Assembly (NCBI RefSeq): GCF_016086655.4
Contig: NC_052136.2
Location: 44,508,492-44,572,491, forward strand
DNA from: Lepeophtheirus salmonis
Lineage: Eukaryota > Arthropoda > Copepoda > Siphonostomatoida > Caligidae
DNA: 64,000 bases
Direction of reading: 5' to 3'
A model generated the notes under the pieces. It worked only from the letters and a program-made list of their open reading frames with translations, was not told the origin of the DNA and did not search any database. A program made the position numbers and the translations under genes. Shown here piece after piece: positions 22,326 to 34,222 of the stretch (position 1 is its first letter; every line of letters starts with the position of its first letter).

Positions 22326-24185
22326 AATATAGGTATGTAACTCACATAAAGGGCAATATGTATTTGTATTACATTGAAAATTAAAAAGGAATATCCTTTT
22401 TTCACAGATACAGACTGCTACACCACCTTGTGGATGATATTGTTTTTAGTTTAATTCTACCCTATTGAATTAGTTTAGTGCAACTTTATGTATCTAATTA
22501 ACAGATGAATATTTTGCCATTATTCTTTATTTAGGACTAATTAATGTCTATATTGGACTTATTTAAATAATAGAAGATTGATTTATGATATCGCTACTGA
22601 TTCGTTACTAATGTCAAGATTGTTTTTATGGGTCTGATTTTGCGTCCGATTTGGATGCGTCCTTAATATTTAGGATGGGAATGAACGGGATATTATAATT
22701 TTGGGGTCGATAAATCCGTATCAATCCGTATATTTTCGTACAATTTTTTGAGAATATGTAGATTGGAATATAAAGAAGAGAATGCAATTCCTTTTGTCTG
22801 AATATTGGTTTTTTAAACTATTGAATTTGAACTATTACAGTTGCCAATTAAAAAAAAAGACAAAAAAAAAAAATTAATATAAAGCCTAAAATACTTTTTT
22901 ATCAACAAAACTTTTTTAATTTGTGCACATTTTTAATTCGAAAAACGAATCCAATATAAACTATGGTGAAATTTCTTGCCAAATATTCATCACGACAATT
23001 GTTAGATATTTTGTTTCTGTCTTTTGCACAATGGCGAAAGTCGTCATTGGAGATTTTATAGGCTGTCGATTATGCCTTTGTCTCTGTGGAGTTGAGTCGA
23101 AAGTTATATTTTTCCGATTTTTGCATACGTTCGAGGGTAGGGATAGGGGTAGGGGGGGGGGAACTGAGAAAGTCCCTTAGAATGAAAAGGGATATCTGTA
23201 CAAATTCTAGCTGAGACTGAATTATAGGGGGAGTTGATTTCAAATCCTTGAATAATTTTGCGGTTTCTTCAAGAGTACATAAGGTTTTTAACTAACATAT
23301 ACATAAAAAAGTTAAATTTCAAAAAAAGATGATTAAATACTAGATTTCATATGAAAACCAAATTTAAAATTCGCTATTAACATATCAAATACTTGAATTA
23401 TCACACTTGCAAGGGGGTTTCTTGATTAATTTGTGTCATCATATATAGTAGATTGTTGAACCTATTGAATCAGTTAAAATATCGTTTCTTTAAAAAAAAT
23501 GTCAGTTTTTTAGAATAGGCTAAAATTATAAGTACACTAAATATGATTCAAAGTTAATAATAATAATTTTCTTGTTACAGGTATTCTTATCCTTATACTT
23601 GATTTTGAACAAGTGAATAAAAAAATTATCAAGTTGAAAAATACATTTTATTTAGCTTAACAATTTTTTGTGTTTAAAAAATTGACACGGTGTTCAATTT
23701 TGATTTGCATCCGGGTTTGATTGGATCATTTTAAATGAAATTGGAGATGTATCATTTTTTAGCATAAGTGGGAAAAGCACCTATATTGCAAATATACCTA
23801 AATATTGTCTACAGTCTTTGATATGGAGCTGTTTTCTTGACTTATCAAATATTTTTATTAAATTTAGTTCTGGATCTCAAATTTCAGTAAGCCCTAACGT
23901 CGTCGATTATGAGCTCAAATCAAGTCTCAAGTCTTAAAAATATGCAGTCATGAAGATTTCAGTTACCTAAGTCCTAGTTTTTTTTAAACATTGATCTACG
24001 GAACACTGATGTGCTTTGGAAATATTTAAGAAAGGAAAAGAAAATGAAAAAAAGAAGACCATTCTCGAAAAAAAAATTCTCACATCTAAACTATTTTTTC
24101 GTGTTTCGTACAATTTTTTCAATAAAATATCCACTCTTGTATGACTTGCAAATAAATAATAAACAAGAATGGTCTCTCGTGAGAG
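22326..24185. other. Non-coding stretch with a G-rich tract
   Basis: No gene. It contains poly-A/T runs and the G-rich tract at 23135-23161. The ORF overlapping the tract (22923-23180) owes its glycine/arginine end to the G-run. Confidence 0.45.
23135..23161 (+). other. G-quadruplex motif, TAGGG-like
   Basis: GGG-TA-GGG-ATA-GGGG-TA followed by ten G. Four G-runs with 2-3 nt loops satisfy the usual intramolecular quadruplex pattern. It is striking in an AT-rich region, and the TAGGG spacing recalls telomeric repeats, though there are only a few degenerate units. Confidence 0.7.
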
Positions 24186-24430
24186 TGCAAACCTCCACCC
24201 AAAATTCTATGATTATGGTTGATTATTTGTTCTAATGCTTTTTTTAAGTTGACCTTTTACCTCTCAAAATTTAATTTCAGATATTCATCTCAATTTGCTC
24301 AAAAGTTAAGGTCGATTTTGTTTTTTAAAATCTTGTTCGACCTTGACCTTTCAAAGATTGAGGCCTTCTTAGAGCTAATATATATTATCTCATTACAAAG
24401 TTTTATCAAAATCAGTGAGTAACTTATTCA
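24186..24430 (+). repeat. Repeat F, diverged copy
   Basis: Starts TCTCGTGAGAGTGCAAACCT then CCACC, has CCTTGACCTTTCAAAGATTG then AGGCCTTC, and ends near ATCAAAATCAGTGAGTAACT then TATTCAGTAATCCCGATTAC. These blocks align in order with 17280-17570. The hairpin tail is missing or decayed. Confidence 0.5.
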
Positions 24431-24614
24431 GTAATCCCGATTACAGTCAAATTTCCTTGGCAGATTTAATAAATAATTTAAATAGATCAAAATAAAGCCA
24501 TAGCCATTTAATAGGACACTCTTTGACATAGAAATTTCAACTTGTAAAAAATGTTTATACAAGTTGTAGCGTAAAATCTGGACTAATTTTGTAATAAAAT
24601 ATTAGAGCAAATCA

Positions 24615-24836
24615 TTAATGGTGCGACGTTGCTTAGAAAACAACTTATTCGGGTCAACTTATTCTTCTGAACTTAATGTGTGTAGGTTCGCTCCCCGGTC
24701 TTTCCTAGAGAAGGAAATATAAATTATGTATATGGACTTCAAATGCCATTTCTAGGTGAGACGGAGTGATTGTATAATTTTTGCTAATACTTATTTAGTG
24801 TAACTCTATCCGACCAATTAAAGGAACATTAAAAAA
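24615..24836 (+). repeat. SINE C, tRNA-derived head with B box
   Basis: GGTGCGACGTTGCTTAGAAA then ACAACTTATTCGGGTC is the A-box side; GTAGGTTCGCTCC (24683-24694) is a good RNA polymerase III B box. The body runs GACTTCAAATGCCATTTCTA, GGTGAGACGGAGTG, TAACTCTATCCGACCAATTA and AAGGAACAT. The copy at 26270-26455 matches both head and body on the other strand. A tRNA-like head plus an unrelated body defines a tRNA-derived SINE; a functional tRNA is not implied. Confidence 0.65.
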
Positions 24837-26269
24837 GAAATCACTGTCGCTTTTTTATCGCTGAATTATTATCGATGTACTAATGGTGTAATTTTGACTC
24901 TTTCGATGAAATGTTCCGTGTGCTTTTCTAAGTCTATTTAGATCATAAAGTAAGTTTGAGGTGTAAACACATGTTTAAAATTAATTCAATTTTAGGAGAA
25001 AAGAACCTAACATTAAAATACCATCATGATAGCTATAATAAAAGACTTAATTGATTTTTACGTATTAATAGTCCTAAATGGATGGAACGTGTTGCCATAG
25101 TTTCATTTTCATATGAGTTGGGTAATTAAAAGCAAAAAAAATCAAAATTGAGGTAATAAGGCTTAAAATTAATACTCTAATTTTGTTATCATTTCTATAA
25201 TTATCACACTTCAAAATAGTCGATTACCAAATTTCAAAATAGAAACTTTTATGGATAAAAAAACATAGAGTCCGGCAATAAAACGTTAAAACGACACTTA
25301 AAATTTTGGTCCAAAACAGGACTTGGACGACTATCTATATATCACGAACGACAAAAAAATATGTGTTAAAATTTGGCACACTTGATCTACTAATGAATTT
25401 GAGCTGGTGTGCCAAAAATCATCCAAATCTATGAGAGGATCGGGTTGACCCCTATGTATTAAGTGCGTGGGCTCATGAAAACCGCAAAGTAATACTTAGG
25501 ATTTCTTAGAGAGTCATTTTCATTATTAATGATGCAAGGGGTGTCTGTTTGTCGACGTCTAATAACTCCAATCAAAAAATAGGTACTAAAACTAGTTCAT
25601 AATCAATGTATAATTTTTATAGATCCAAATAAAGTTTAGCATCAATAAAATCGACCCATATTTTTATTAAATAAGCGTAATGAGTAAAGATGGAACGGAT
25701 ATACATTTTCTCGGATACGTCCGTTTTGGACCTTTAGACATAAATTTTTGAGTAAATTTCGGGTACTCAAACTTATGGATCCAGATTTGAAACCAAAATT
25801 AGACATATACTTGTATTAATTTCTATAAGTATTTTACCAAAAATTGGACCTTAACAAAATATGATTCAACTATGGAATTATTATTCAATAATAGTTAATA
25901 ATTGCTCACAGTTTAATAATAACTAATTCAAATCCAATCAATCAATATTAAGAAGACTGATTAGAGGGAGAAAGAAAAAACATCAACAGCTGACAGCCAA
26001 ATACAGTGTATATTTTTATTGAGTAATTTAACGCCGAGTGGAATAAACACGGTCACCCCGATACCTTGCAAACACAGAAATATTCAGTTTGTTTTTTGAC
26101 AGATGTTGAAGTTTCTTCTTTTTTCATAGTCAATGTTCTGAAGAATGATTATCTAAATTTGAATCAGCTCCTTCTGAGATGTTAAGAATTCTCAAAACTA
26201 TTGAATAATAATTCCATGGTTGGGAAGAGTTGGCCCAAAATTGGCTAACTACAAACGGATTTTGGGATT
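24837..26269. other. Non-coding DNA between inverted SINE copies
   Basis: No gene. It includes a repeat D copy (25880-26040). Around 25290-25480, strings such as AATTTGGCACACTTGATC and GGTGTGCCAAAAATCATCCA are reminiscent of repeat 3' ends but remain unassigned. Confidence 0.4.
25880..26040 (+). repeat. Repeat D
   Basis: Aligns in order with 9270-9430, which follows the hAT transposase relic. Shared blocks are CACAGnTTAnnAATAnCTAAT, GATTAGAnGnAGAAA and the AGCCAAATACAG region. Probably a fragment of the same hAT family. Confidence 0.4.
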
Positions 26270-26455
26270 TTTTTAAAATGTTCCTTTAATTGGTCGGATG
26301 GGGTTGGACTGATTAAGTGTATGTAAATATTTTAGTATTGCATTTACTCAATCTGAACTGGGAATTACTTTTGAAGTCTATTACATAAAGTATACTTGAG
26401 TTTAAGAGAATAATTTCTTACGAGCGTGTTGTCCATTGAGCTACGTTGTTCCATA
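26270..26455 (-). repeat. SINE C, inverted copy with A box
   Basis: On the minus strand it begins TGGAACAACGTAGCTCAATG then GACAACACGCTCG, a clear tRNA D-arm/A-box sequence, then ATTCTCTTAAACTCAAG. The B-box part is deleted. The body follows: GACTTCAAAAGTAATTCCCA, GATTGAGTAAATGCAATAC, CCCATCCGACCAATTAAAGG and AACATTTT. Head and body both align with 24615-24836. Confidence 0.65.
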
Positions 26456-26818
26456 TTTTTTTTGTTTCTTTTCACCTAAAAGGTTACGTGATACAATAAA
26501 GATAGCAACGGGTGGGATACAACTGTTGATTTACTTGTCTCTACATGCACTAATAAGATAAATAAAATGCTACGTTCAACATTTGTAGATCATATCTGTT
26601 TTTTTTTTTTAAATAGTATGGAGCAATACCATAACCTTTTTAAGATCTGAAAAATCCCTCATATCTTTTTTTAAGGTCTGTAAAAGTTCAAGTACCCAAA
26701 GCCAGTTCAAGTTTTAGATCTTTTTGGATAATATAACTTTACTTATACCGTACAAAGGTGGACGACCCATCCTATTTATAATCATGAGACGTAAAAATAG
26801 TAAATTGTTCAATTTGCT

Positions 26819-26842
26819 GTGTACAAGTTACAACTTGTACAC
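26819..26842. other. Perfect 24-bp inverted repeat
   Basis: GTGTACAAGTT, AC, AACTTGTACAC: 11-bp perfect arms with a 2-bp spacer. It could form a cruciform or bind a dimeric factor; no gene context supports a role. Confidence 0.7.
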
Positions 26843-29800
26843 TAACTCTACAATATGCAGTAGGAACATACATGTTACTTTGTTACTTACGTACTACACA
26901 AAGGCATAAATTACAAATTAAAAGGTCAATTACAATGGACAATTAAGTTTTTTTTCTTCTCTTTTAATGCTACAAATTATATTTGTGAATGTAAATATAT
27001 ATAAAATATACATTTATAAATCTAATTATTAAATTTAAAGTCATTAAGTTTAATGAGTCGTACACTGAAAAAGAAAAAAAGAGAAAGAAAGCACAAAGGG
27101 AAAAAGCAATTGCCCTGATCAATGATTTTATTAGCTGATTTTTGATGAATCATCTCATTTTAGTGGAGGAAGAATGAAAAAGGGAATATGTGGCTATCCA
27201 CACACGAACAATCTTGAATTATTTTTTTCAAATTAGACTGTGGATTACATTTTTTGTCTTCGGCAAATTATCGTCAATTCATATTATATACAAATTATTC
27301 TTATTTGCACCCTGGGCCTGCTGCAAATCGCACTTAAAGTAGCCACAATAAAAGAATGATAAATTAATTGATTTTATTTGAAAGATCATATCAGGACCAA
27401 TATAAGCCTTTTAAATCAAAAAAAGTTCTTCAACTATAGCTAAATTAGTTGGATATCTCAATTCAAGCCCAAATTTTGTATATAAACACAAAAATGATCG
27501 TTAAATTTTTTGACTGCGTTGCATTGAAAGATTATTTTCATTTTCAATCGCTTAAATAACAATAATAAATGTAGATTTTACCAGGCAGGTAAAAATGCTG
27601 TTGTTTGGATTTTTTAATATGTAAAACCCTTGCGTTTCTTTTTTATTATGACACATTGAGCTTAAGCACCACGCTCGTTGCTAAAAATGATACCTCCTAG
27701 ACAAACATTTCGACAAAATTATCTTTATTAATATTGATATTTACGAAATATCTTTGTTTGTTCTACATGTTATGTAGATATATCCTTTAGTTTGGTTTTC
27801 AGTATGGATGGATCGGTCCCAAATGTTGACTCCCCATCCAGTCCCATCCTAAATCTAAAAGGGGATTGAAGACAATTCTTCAATTTGATCTTAAAACGTA
27901 GTTTATACTCAGCTTTTTACACTTCTTGCAATATATAAATTATTTCTAAATAGGATGAATACTTTAAATTTGTAGTTGTATCTCAAAAATGGAAATAGAT
28001 GAAAGAAGAACTAAAAACAGATTTAAATTCAATATGAAACTTTTGGATTGATCTCTGATGATGATTGAAAAAAGTTGATTTCTGATTAACTGTGTAATTC
28101 ACTATGATTACATGCTTCAAAATTTATTTCAATCAATCTTCAGATATGGATTTTCATATTTCTAACAGTTAAATTTTAAAATCATTTATGAAAAATACTA
28201 TTTTTTGAAAAAGAAAAAAAAAGAAAGTCTATTTTACCAAAAGGGTATAAAAAGACTTTGTGCTCTTAATAAACATAATCTTGAAGAATAAAAAAAGGCT
28301 TTAAAAACGAGGAGTCAAAATTATTCGATAATTGCGCAATAAAAAATTACAAAATTGGATTTTTTGGCACTTAAAATTTTGTTTTGTTTACACGAAATTT
28401 CTAAATTGAGTTGTCCAGTTTGTTTTGTTCAAAAGTGTTTTTTTTTATCTCTAAGGGCTTTTGTTCTTGAGAAAATTTATTAATTGATTGGAAAATAGAG
28501 CCATAAAGTCTAAAATATTTGACTTTATTAAAATAATTCTACCATATTAACAATGGTTAAAAACCGATATAATTTTCTTCATATACGTGTATAGAAGGAT
28601 TTTCCAAATCCGGACCAAAGCACACTCATTTTACAGCTCAAATGAAGAGTAGAGCATGAAAGAGTAGTAAATAAATAAAAAAAATATTTATTGGCGGGAA
28701 ATAATAACAGTAAAAAACTTTATTTGCAAATTTCCTGATGTAACAAACATTTATATTCACAACATTTCAAAAATAAAAGAAGCTCATAATAGGCAAAATA
28801 GCAAAACAACAACAACTTCAAAAAACACTATTTTTTTACAACGTTCTTTTCTTTAATTGAGAATAAGTTTTTTTATAGACTGGTTTTGTTGGCAGAATCG
28901 TGGAAAGTGTTTTTAGCCACAATTCATGCACTGCCATTATTTTTATAATAGTTGGTTATTTAAATGTTTGTGTGGATGAAACATTGCAAAAATACTATTA
29001 AAACTATATGTTTGTATGTACATACAACCATTTGCATTTTCCCTTTAGAGAGTTGTACAATTTAACGATATTTTTTTATAAGTATCGGACCATAAAAACA
29101 ACCACTTCTCTTTTTATTGTCTTAACCCGCTCTAAAATTACTTTTGTGCCTAGAGTAAAACTTCAAAGAAAATGACGATTTTTTATTGCGATATAAAAAG
29201 AGAGGGAAAGTGACTCATGGCTTTTTTGAAAAAGTATATCTTGTGTCCATGACAATTGGAAAGGTGTTTATCAATTTTTTCCACCTTGATTTCTTGATGA
29301 TCCTGTAGATAGGTATGTACGTACTATGTACTTTCCTTTCTCTTTTCAATGGTATTTAGCTTTAGCTACACTCGCTTGCTCGTTGCTAAATGTTTATATT
29401 CTAAATGAAATGGTCATGAAGTCCTAAGATATTAAGCAAACCCTATAAAATGAGGGGTTGAAAGACATAGAAACTTGCTTATATTTTTATAGATGTAACT
29501 GAAACAAAAGTTAGTATTTGTCGATTAATCTGTGTATCCCTCCCCAAGACCAAAAAAACATAGACTGTCAAAAAAAAACCCACTAAACCATGAAAAAACA
29601 ACAACACCCCATTATCCTTTAATCGACAATTCAAAACGTGCATTTGTATACATCCAAGGATACAACAAGAGTGAGTCATAAGGATAGCAAATTACTTAGT
29701 TTTTTTATAATGCTTCCCTTTTAGAGTCTCTTGAGAATTGTGCAACTTTGATTCCCTTTGTTTATTATTTGTGGGTTCACTTTTTTTAATACATATTTTA

Positions 29801-30362
29801 TTTTATATGTTTTTATGTGCTCAAAAATAAATAAAAAATACGGGGGAACCATAAACATGTAGAATCAACTTTTATACAGTTATAATTATCTTTAATTACA
29901 ATATATAAAAAAAAGTAGCAATTTTATTGTTCCTATCTCATAATAATTAGAACAATAAAATAATGTTGGTTTGTATATGGTATGGTTGTATGTTTATATA
30001 ACAACCACAACTGCTACTATAAGAACAGTAGCATTTAGTATAGAAATAAGAATCATATCCTGAAAGGATGATTATCTTAAAATAAAGACTCTGAATTCTA
30101 CTATATATATCTATCTATCTCTTCATTCCCTAGATAATTAAAACACAACAAAAACAAACAGCCTATCTACAATCTATGTAATGCAAAGGTTTCGTGAGCT
30201 CTTCTATATTTATATCCCCCCCAAAAAAAGAATATTCCTCAAATAGAGTTCTCTATCATATATAGTGCGTCAATATGAAAAATAATTTGAACAAAAATTA
30301 AGGAATGGAGAAATCCAATTTTTTTTTCTCCATGCAGTTTGAATACTATATTTTATATACAT
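26843..30362. other. Long AT-rich non-coding stretch
   Basis: No gene or family member assigned. Two strings near 27660 and 29370 share GCTCGTTGCTAAA within otherwise different DNA. ORFs such as 29479-29679 (minus) are unconvincing. Confidence 0.45.
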
Positions 30363-30600
30363 AAGGTGGTAGCTTCTAACCCAAAAGAGATACGAAACAT
30401 TTTTGCATAATTTTATTTTATTCTTCAACATTGTCTCGTCGTAACACTACGCACCTCTCCCAGGGATGCTTTTATCTCTGTAACCCGTCCACAGAATTCC
30501 TTATCGTTTTTCTCAGCAAAATAATAGTTCACGAGACACTTTTGGTTTTTGGCTCTAAATTGGTCAACAAATAAATTAAATATGAATACAATCAGATTTT
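30363..30600 (-). pseudogene. Mariner transposase C-terminus
   Basis: Minus-strand reading gives VNYYFAEKNDKEFCGRVTEI. In the neighbouring frame WERCVVLRRDNVEE ends at a stop near 30424. This is the end of SETMAR-type mariner transposases (YFAEKxxxYYxxGIxxLxxRWxKCVxxxGDYVE). Beyond the stop, AGGTGGTAGCTTCTAACCCA at 30364 preceded by TA may be the terminal repeat. The protein is frameshifted and truncated at its upstream side. Confidence 0.6.
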
Positions 30601-30730
30601 CCTCGAGGCAACTCCCATACTTTTACAATGTAAATATGTTGGGGGTGAATCACTGTGAGGAAATTCAATTATATAGAAAGTTAAAAAGAAAAAAGCTCAC
30701 AATTTTAAGCATAATGAACTAGGAAACCTT

Positions 30731-30847
30731 TTAGAAATCGGTGTAGATGTCATAGACAGGGCTTTTGGCGTATCCCGTGAGCTTGATGATAGCTACTGCT
30801 GCATGGCCTGCGAGTTCGAGGACAGTGGATCTTTTGGTTTGCTCCAT
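30731..30847 (-). pseudogene. Mariner transposase N-terminus (38 codons)
   Basis: The minus-strand ATG (30847-30845) opens MEQTKRSTVLELAGHAAVAI then IKLTGYAKSPVYDIYTDF and a TAA at 30731-30733. This is the first helix-turn-helix of a mariner family I associate with caligid copepods. Compared with that family, a few residues near ELA are missing, then the reading leaves the family at the stop. The upstream DNA (to about 30990) has a leader-like stretch, and the minus strand GGTTGCCTAGATAAATCCGG near 30990 may be the terminal repeat. It is not from the same element as 30363-30600. Confidence 0.65.
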
Positions 30848-31058
30848 GACTCAAACTGTTTATTTTGTTAAAAAATCGGAAGAATATTATGCACAAGACT
30901 GCGACCTCTTAATTAAGACACTCTGATGTGAACTCAGTGCAAGGATACCAATGTTATTATCAAATAAATTTTGTCCGGATTTATCTAGGCAACCCTTTAT
31001 GTACAATTATACATTTACTTAAAGGAATCAAGGGTCGAGTCCTTTACATATTCTTAGG

Positions 31059-31291
31059 TAGTGTTGTGTCCGTCCTTGCTTATTCGGTCCAGTCCAGTCT
31101 AAGGACAGGTACTATCAGACTGTCGGTCCTTCAGGCTATCAGTACTAGAACTGATTTAAAAAGAAGAAGAAATAAAGTAGAGTGAAGTCATCAAGGACCG
31201 AGTTTTAGGACTGTTATGTAGGACTGAACTGGATTAGACTGAACTCTACAAACTGCAGTCTTCAGTCCTAAATAAGCACTGGCACAACATT
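31059..31291. mobile_element. Repeat B, full-length palindromic MITE
   Basis: The left end GTGTTGTGTCCGTCCTTGCT and the right end, read on the minus strand, ATGTTGTGCCAGTGCTTATT form imperfect inverted termini. The interior is filled with GTCCAGTCTAAGGACAG, CTGTCGGTCCTTCAGG, AGTTTTAGGACTG and CAGTCTTCAGTCCTAAATAA blocks in both orientations. Length is about 230 bp. No ORF of its own. Confidence 0.6.
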
Positions 31292-33590
31292 ATTCCTAGG
31301 TATTCCACTTTAAAAAAAGCTATAATTTATATTTTAATTTACAAATGACGGCCTTATATCAAAATGAATATGGTCTGAGTTTAAAATTTATTGAAAAGGC
31401 GGTGCTTAGAGATTGAAATTTGTTTTACAGATGGCCAATTGGTGTTTGTTTTCATATTTAGTTTATAAAATATACAAGTTTGAATAATAAATCTTGTGAG
31501 TCCTCCTGAAAACTTCGGCTATGCCGCTAACCTAGAACAACATTCTGAATAACATCCTTAGTACATCTTTTAACCTTTTCTTCAAAAAGAGAAATAAAAA
31601 AAAGCTGGAAAATTAGATTGTATTTAATTAACTAATTACGTCTCAATTTTTTTTTATTTCCTCTCATTAGTGTTTCATAGTTGATTTGCTGATAAAGAAT
31701 TAATTCTTGTTAATATAGAAACAGCTATCTACTATATAATTTAGAGTCTTATTACTATTTTTTATCAAAGTAGGAGAGATACAATAGATATATGATAAAT
31801 GCGTAGATAGTTCAAGCTATTCAGTGTAACAGACAGGAATCTAATTTGAGAGAAGAGTAGTTCTTCTAAATGCTGATTTTGTAAACCAAGATGCCAGTAA
31901 ATTTGAATACCAAAATATTTTTAAATCTATTTTTCGACTTATTTTCTTGAATTAAGGGCATTTCTAGCTATGACTAATATTGGTCGGATAAATAAATGAA
32001 ATTGTATACTATAATGTTTGTTGCATTTTAAATTAAATTTAGTCTAGAACTAATGGGAAAAAGAACATTTGTAGGCTAATACTTAGTCTTATAATTTTTT
32101 TCAATTATCATGATATTTTTTATTTTACAGAAAAAAATATGGTTTTTGGTAATAATTGTTTATGCATATTAACAAAAAGCAATATAAAACTAAAAGTTTA
32201 TTATATAAAACTTGTCTATACAAAACCCAATTTTCATACAATTATTCCATTACCCATAACTCAAAAACCACTTATTTGGTACTTTTATAATATGAGAATG
32301 TGTCATTTGAAAGTTAATTTAGTTATCTAATAAAATAAAAATAGTCTTTCAGGGCTGAATTAGGGGATATAATTAAAACAATGTAAAAAGTAAGCTTGAC
32401 AATGGTATTTTTTAGAGATAAACCTATGATGTTTAAAATCATTGATTCATAATTTTTTCTAGAAAAAGAGAACATTTAATATTGAGTTTTATATATTTCT
32501 TTTAGAACTATACAAAAAAGTACAACAAATATAGTTAAAAATAGTTTAATATGTAAGAAAGTTATGACTTATTGAAAAAAAAAATATATATCTCTTTCTG
32601 GCGAACATAAATTCTTTATTTTTGAAAAAAAGTTAAATCACACAACTTTCGAACAACATAACTTTTTTTTAAAGACGGACTTGACTCAACCAACACAATA
32701 AAAAAAAAGAAGATTTTTAGAGGATAAGTAACTTTTTATCGATTTTGTTTCCATTCAGAAATAATGATATAACAAATCTTTTAAATTCCCAAGCTTCCAC
32801 AAAAAATAAAAACATTAAAATTTTAAACTAGGAATATTTAAAATAATATATACGAGTACACTAATAATATAATATCAAAATATTTTCCATGTACAGGATC
32901 TTAACCTCACATAAATTCATAATCCTATTACGAAAGCAGTTATTTTTTTTAATATTCAATTTAATAAATTTTGATAACTCTTTTCTTAGATAATATAGGT
33001 TGCTTGACATTATAAATCTAAAAAGATTATATCGTCTTATTTATATGGTAAAAAAATGAACTCGATCATACAGAAATTGTTTTTGGATTATGTCCATGGC
33101 ATAAACCCCTCTCAGTGGGTTTACGTAAGCTAGAGAAATAAGGTTCGTTTTGTATTGTAACTAATTGTTTATGGTTTAATATATCGGAATATAAATTAAT
33201 TTTAATCACTGAACCTTCATTAATTATTGAATTAGTAAGTGTTTAGATTTCAATGGGCCACCCGGTACTAAGAAGTAGCTGATATAAAAATATTTAATTA
33301 ATAAAAAAGCTGCCCCCCTCTTTAAGTTTTTACATCATTTTTGTAGTGACATTCCTAAAGTGTACCTAAAGAGACTCAAGGAAAGAGGCGACAAACATAT
33401 TTATGAGAAAAACTTATCCCCTTGAAGTCTGATAGGTTGAAAATTGTCTAATGCGCTATGTTTATATTTTAACTCGCTTCATTGTTATGTATGGGTTTTT
33501 GGTAAAGACACATTATAGTTTTTTCAGTCAATTTTTGATCGAGGGTTTAAGAATGCGTTTGAGAACAGGACACTAACTCCATGGAAAACT
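31292..33590. other. AT-rich non-coding stretch
   Basis: No gene or repeat member assigned. Confidence 0.45.
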
Positions 33591-33594
33591 ACCC

Positions 33595-34222
33595 CCCTCC
33601 ATTCTTTTACCCCCTAGCATTTCACTCCCCGAGCCATATACCTCCCGTACCCTTTAGTCCCCAACCTTTATCATTATTGAGAAGTACAATTAGTGAATGG
33701 CAGAGTGTCAAAGTCATAAATGAAAGCTATGGTTGTTTATAGCGGTTGTTGAGCAATGCAATTTTCCAGTACGAATCGGGAATTAATTATGAGTTCTATA
33801 AATCATCAAAATTTGAAAACAAAAATAAAAATAATTTTCAATTAAATATGTAGATACTCAGCCGATTTTTTCACCGCAGTCATAACATATCAGATTTAAT
33901 ATTTATACTTAATTTTTTCATAATAATTTTACCTCACATCTGATTGTCACTGCATACAAGATATAACAGCCTTTTTAAATATTTCATATTGATAAACATG
34001 ATTGTCTTGAAAGAGTTTATTGATCAATCAATACATTGGACCTTCACAGATTCACAAAATTTGGGATAATTCTGTTTGATTTTCAATGATGAAATAATAG
34101 ATACATTAAAAATTAGATATCAATAACATATTAAGTATATTAAAAAAAGTTATTAAAAGATTGAATGTTTGGTTGTATGGTTGCTATTTATTTTAAAAGG
34201 GGGTAAAATGCTGGAGGGGGGG
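33595..34222. repeat. C-rich inverted repeat pair
   Basis: TACCCCCCTCC (about 33597) followed by TTTTACCCCCT, and on the minus strand from 34222 TACCCCCCCCCCCTCC followed by TTTTACCCCCT. Arms of about 25-30 bp lie about 600 bp apart in inverted orientation. The C-rich tract continues to about 33665 on the left. They may be the ends of an old element or two insertions. No coding content between. Confidence 0.4.

Noticed and set aside
22923..23180. 85-codon ORF ending in a glycine/arginine-rich tail
   Set aside because: The tail is a translation of the G-quadruplex tract; the rest has no recognisable feature.
24683..24694. Pol III B box suggesting a tRNA gene
   Set aside because: No acceptor stem or anticodon arm can be folded around it; the shared body in other copies shows it is a SINE.
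27655..29400. Strings GCTTAAGCACCACGCTCGTTGC and GCTTTAGCTACACTCGC as further tRNA-like heads
   Set aside because: No SINE C body follows either string and no B box is present.
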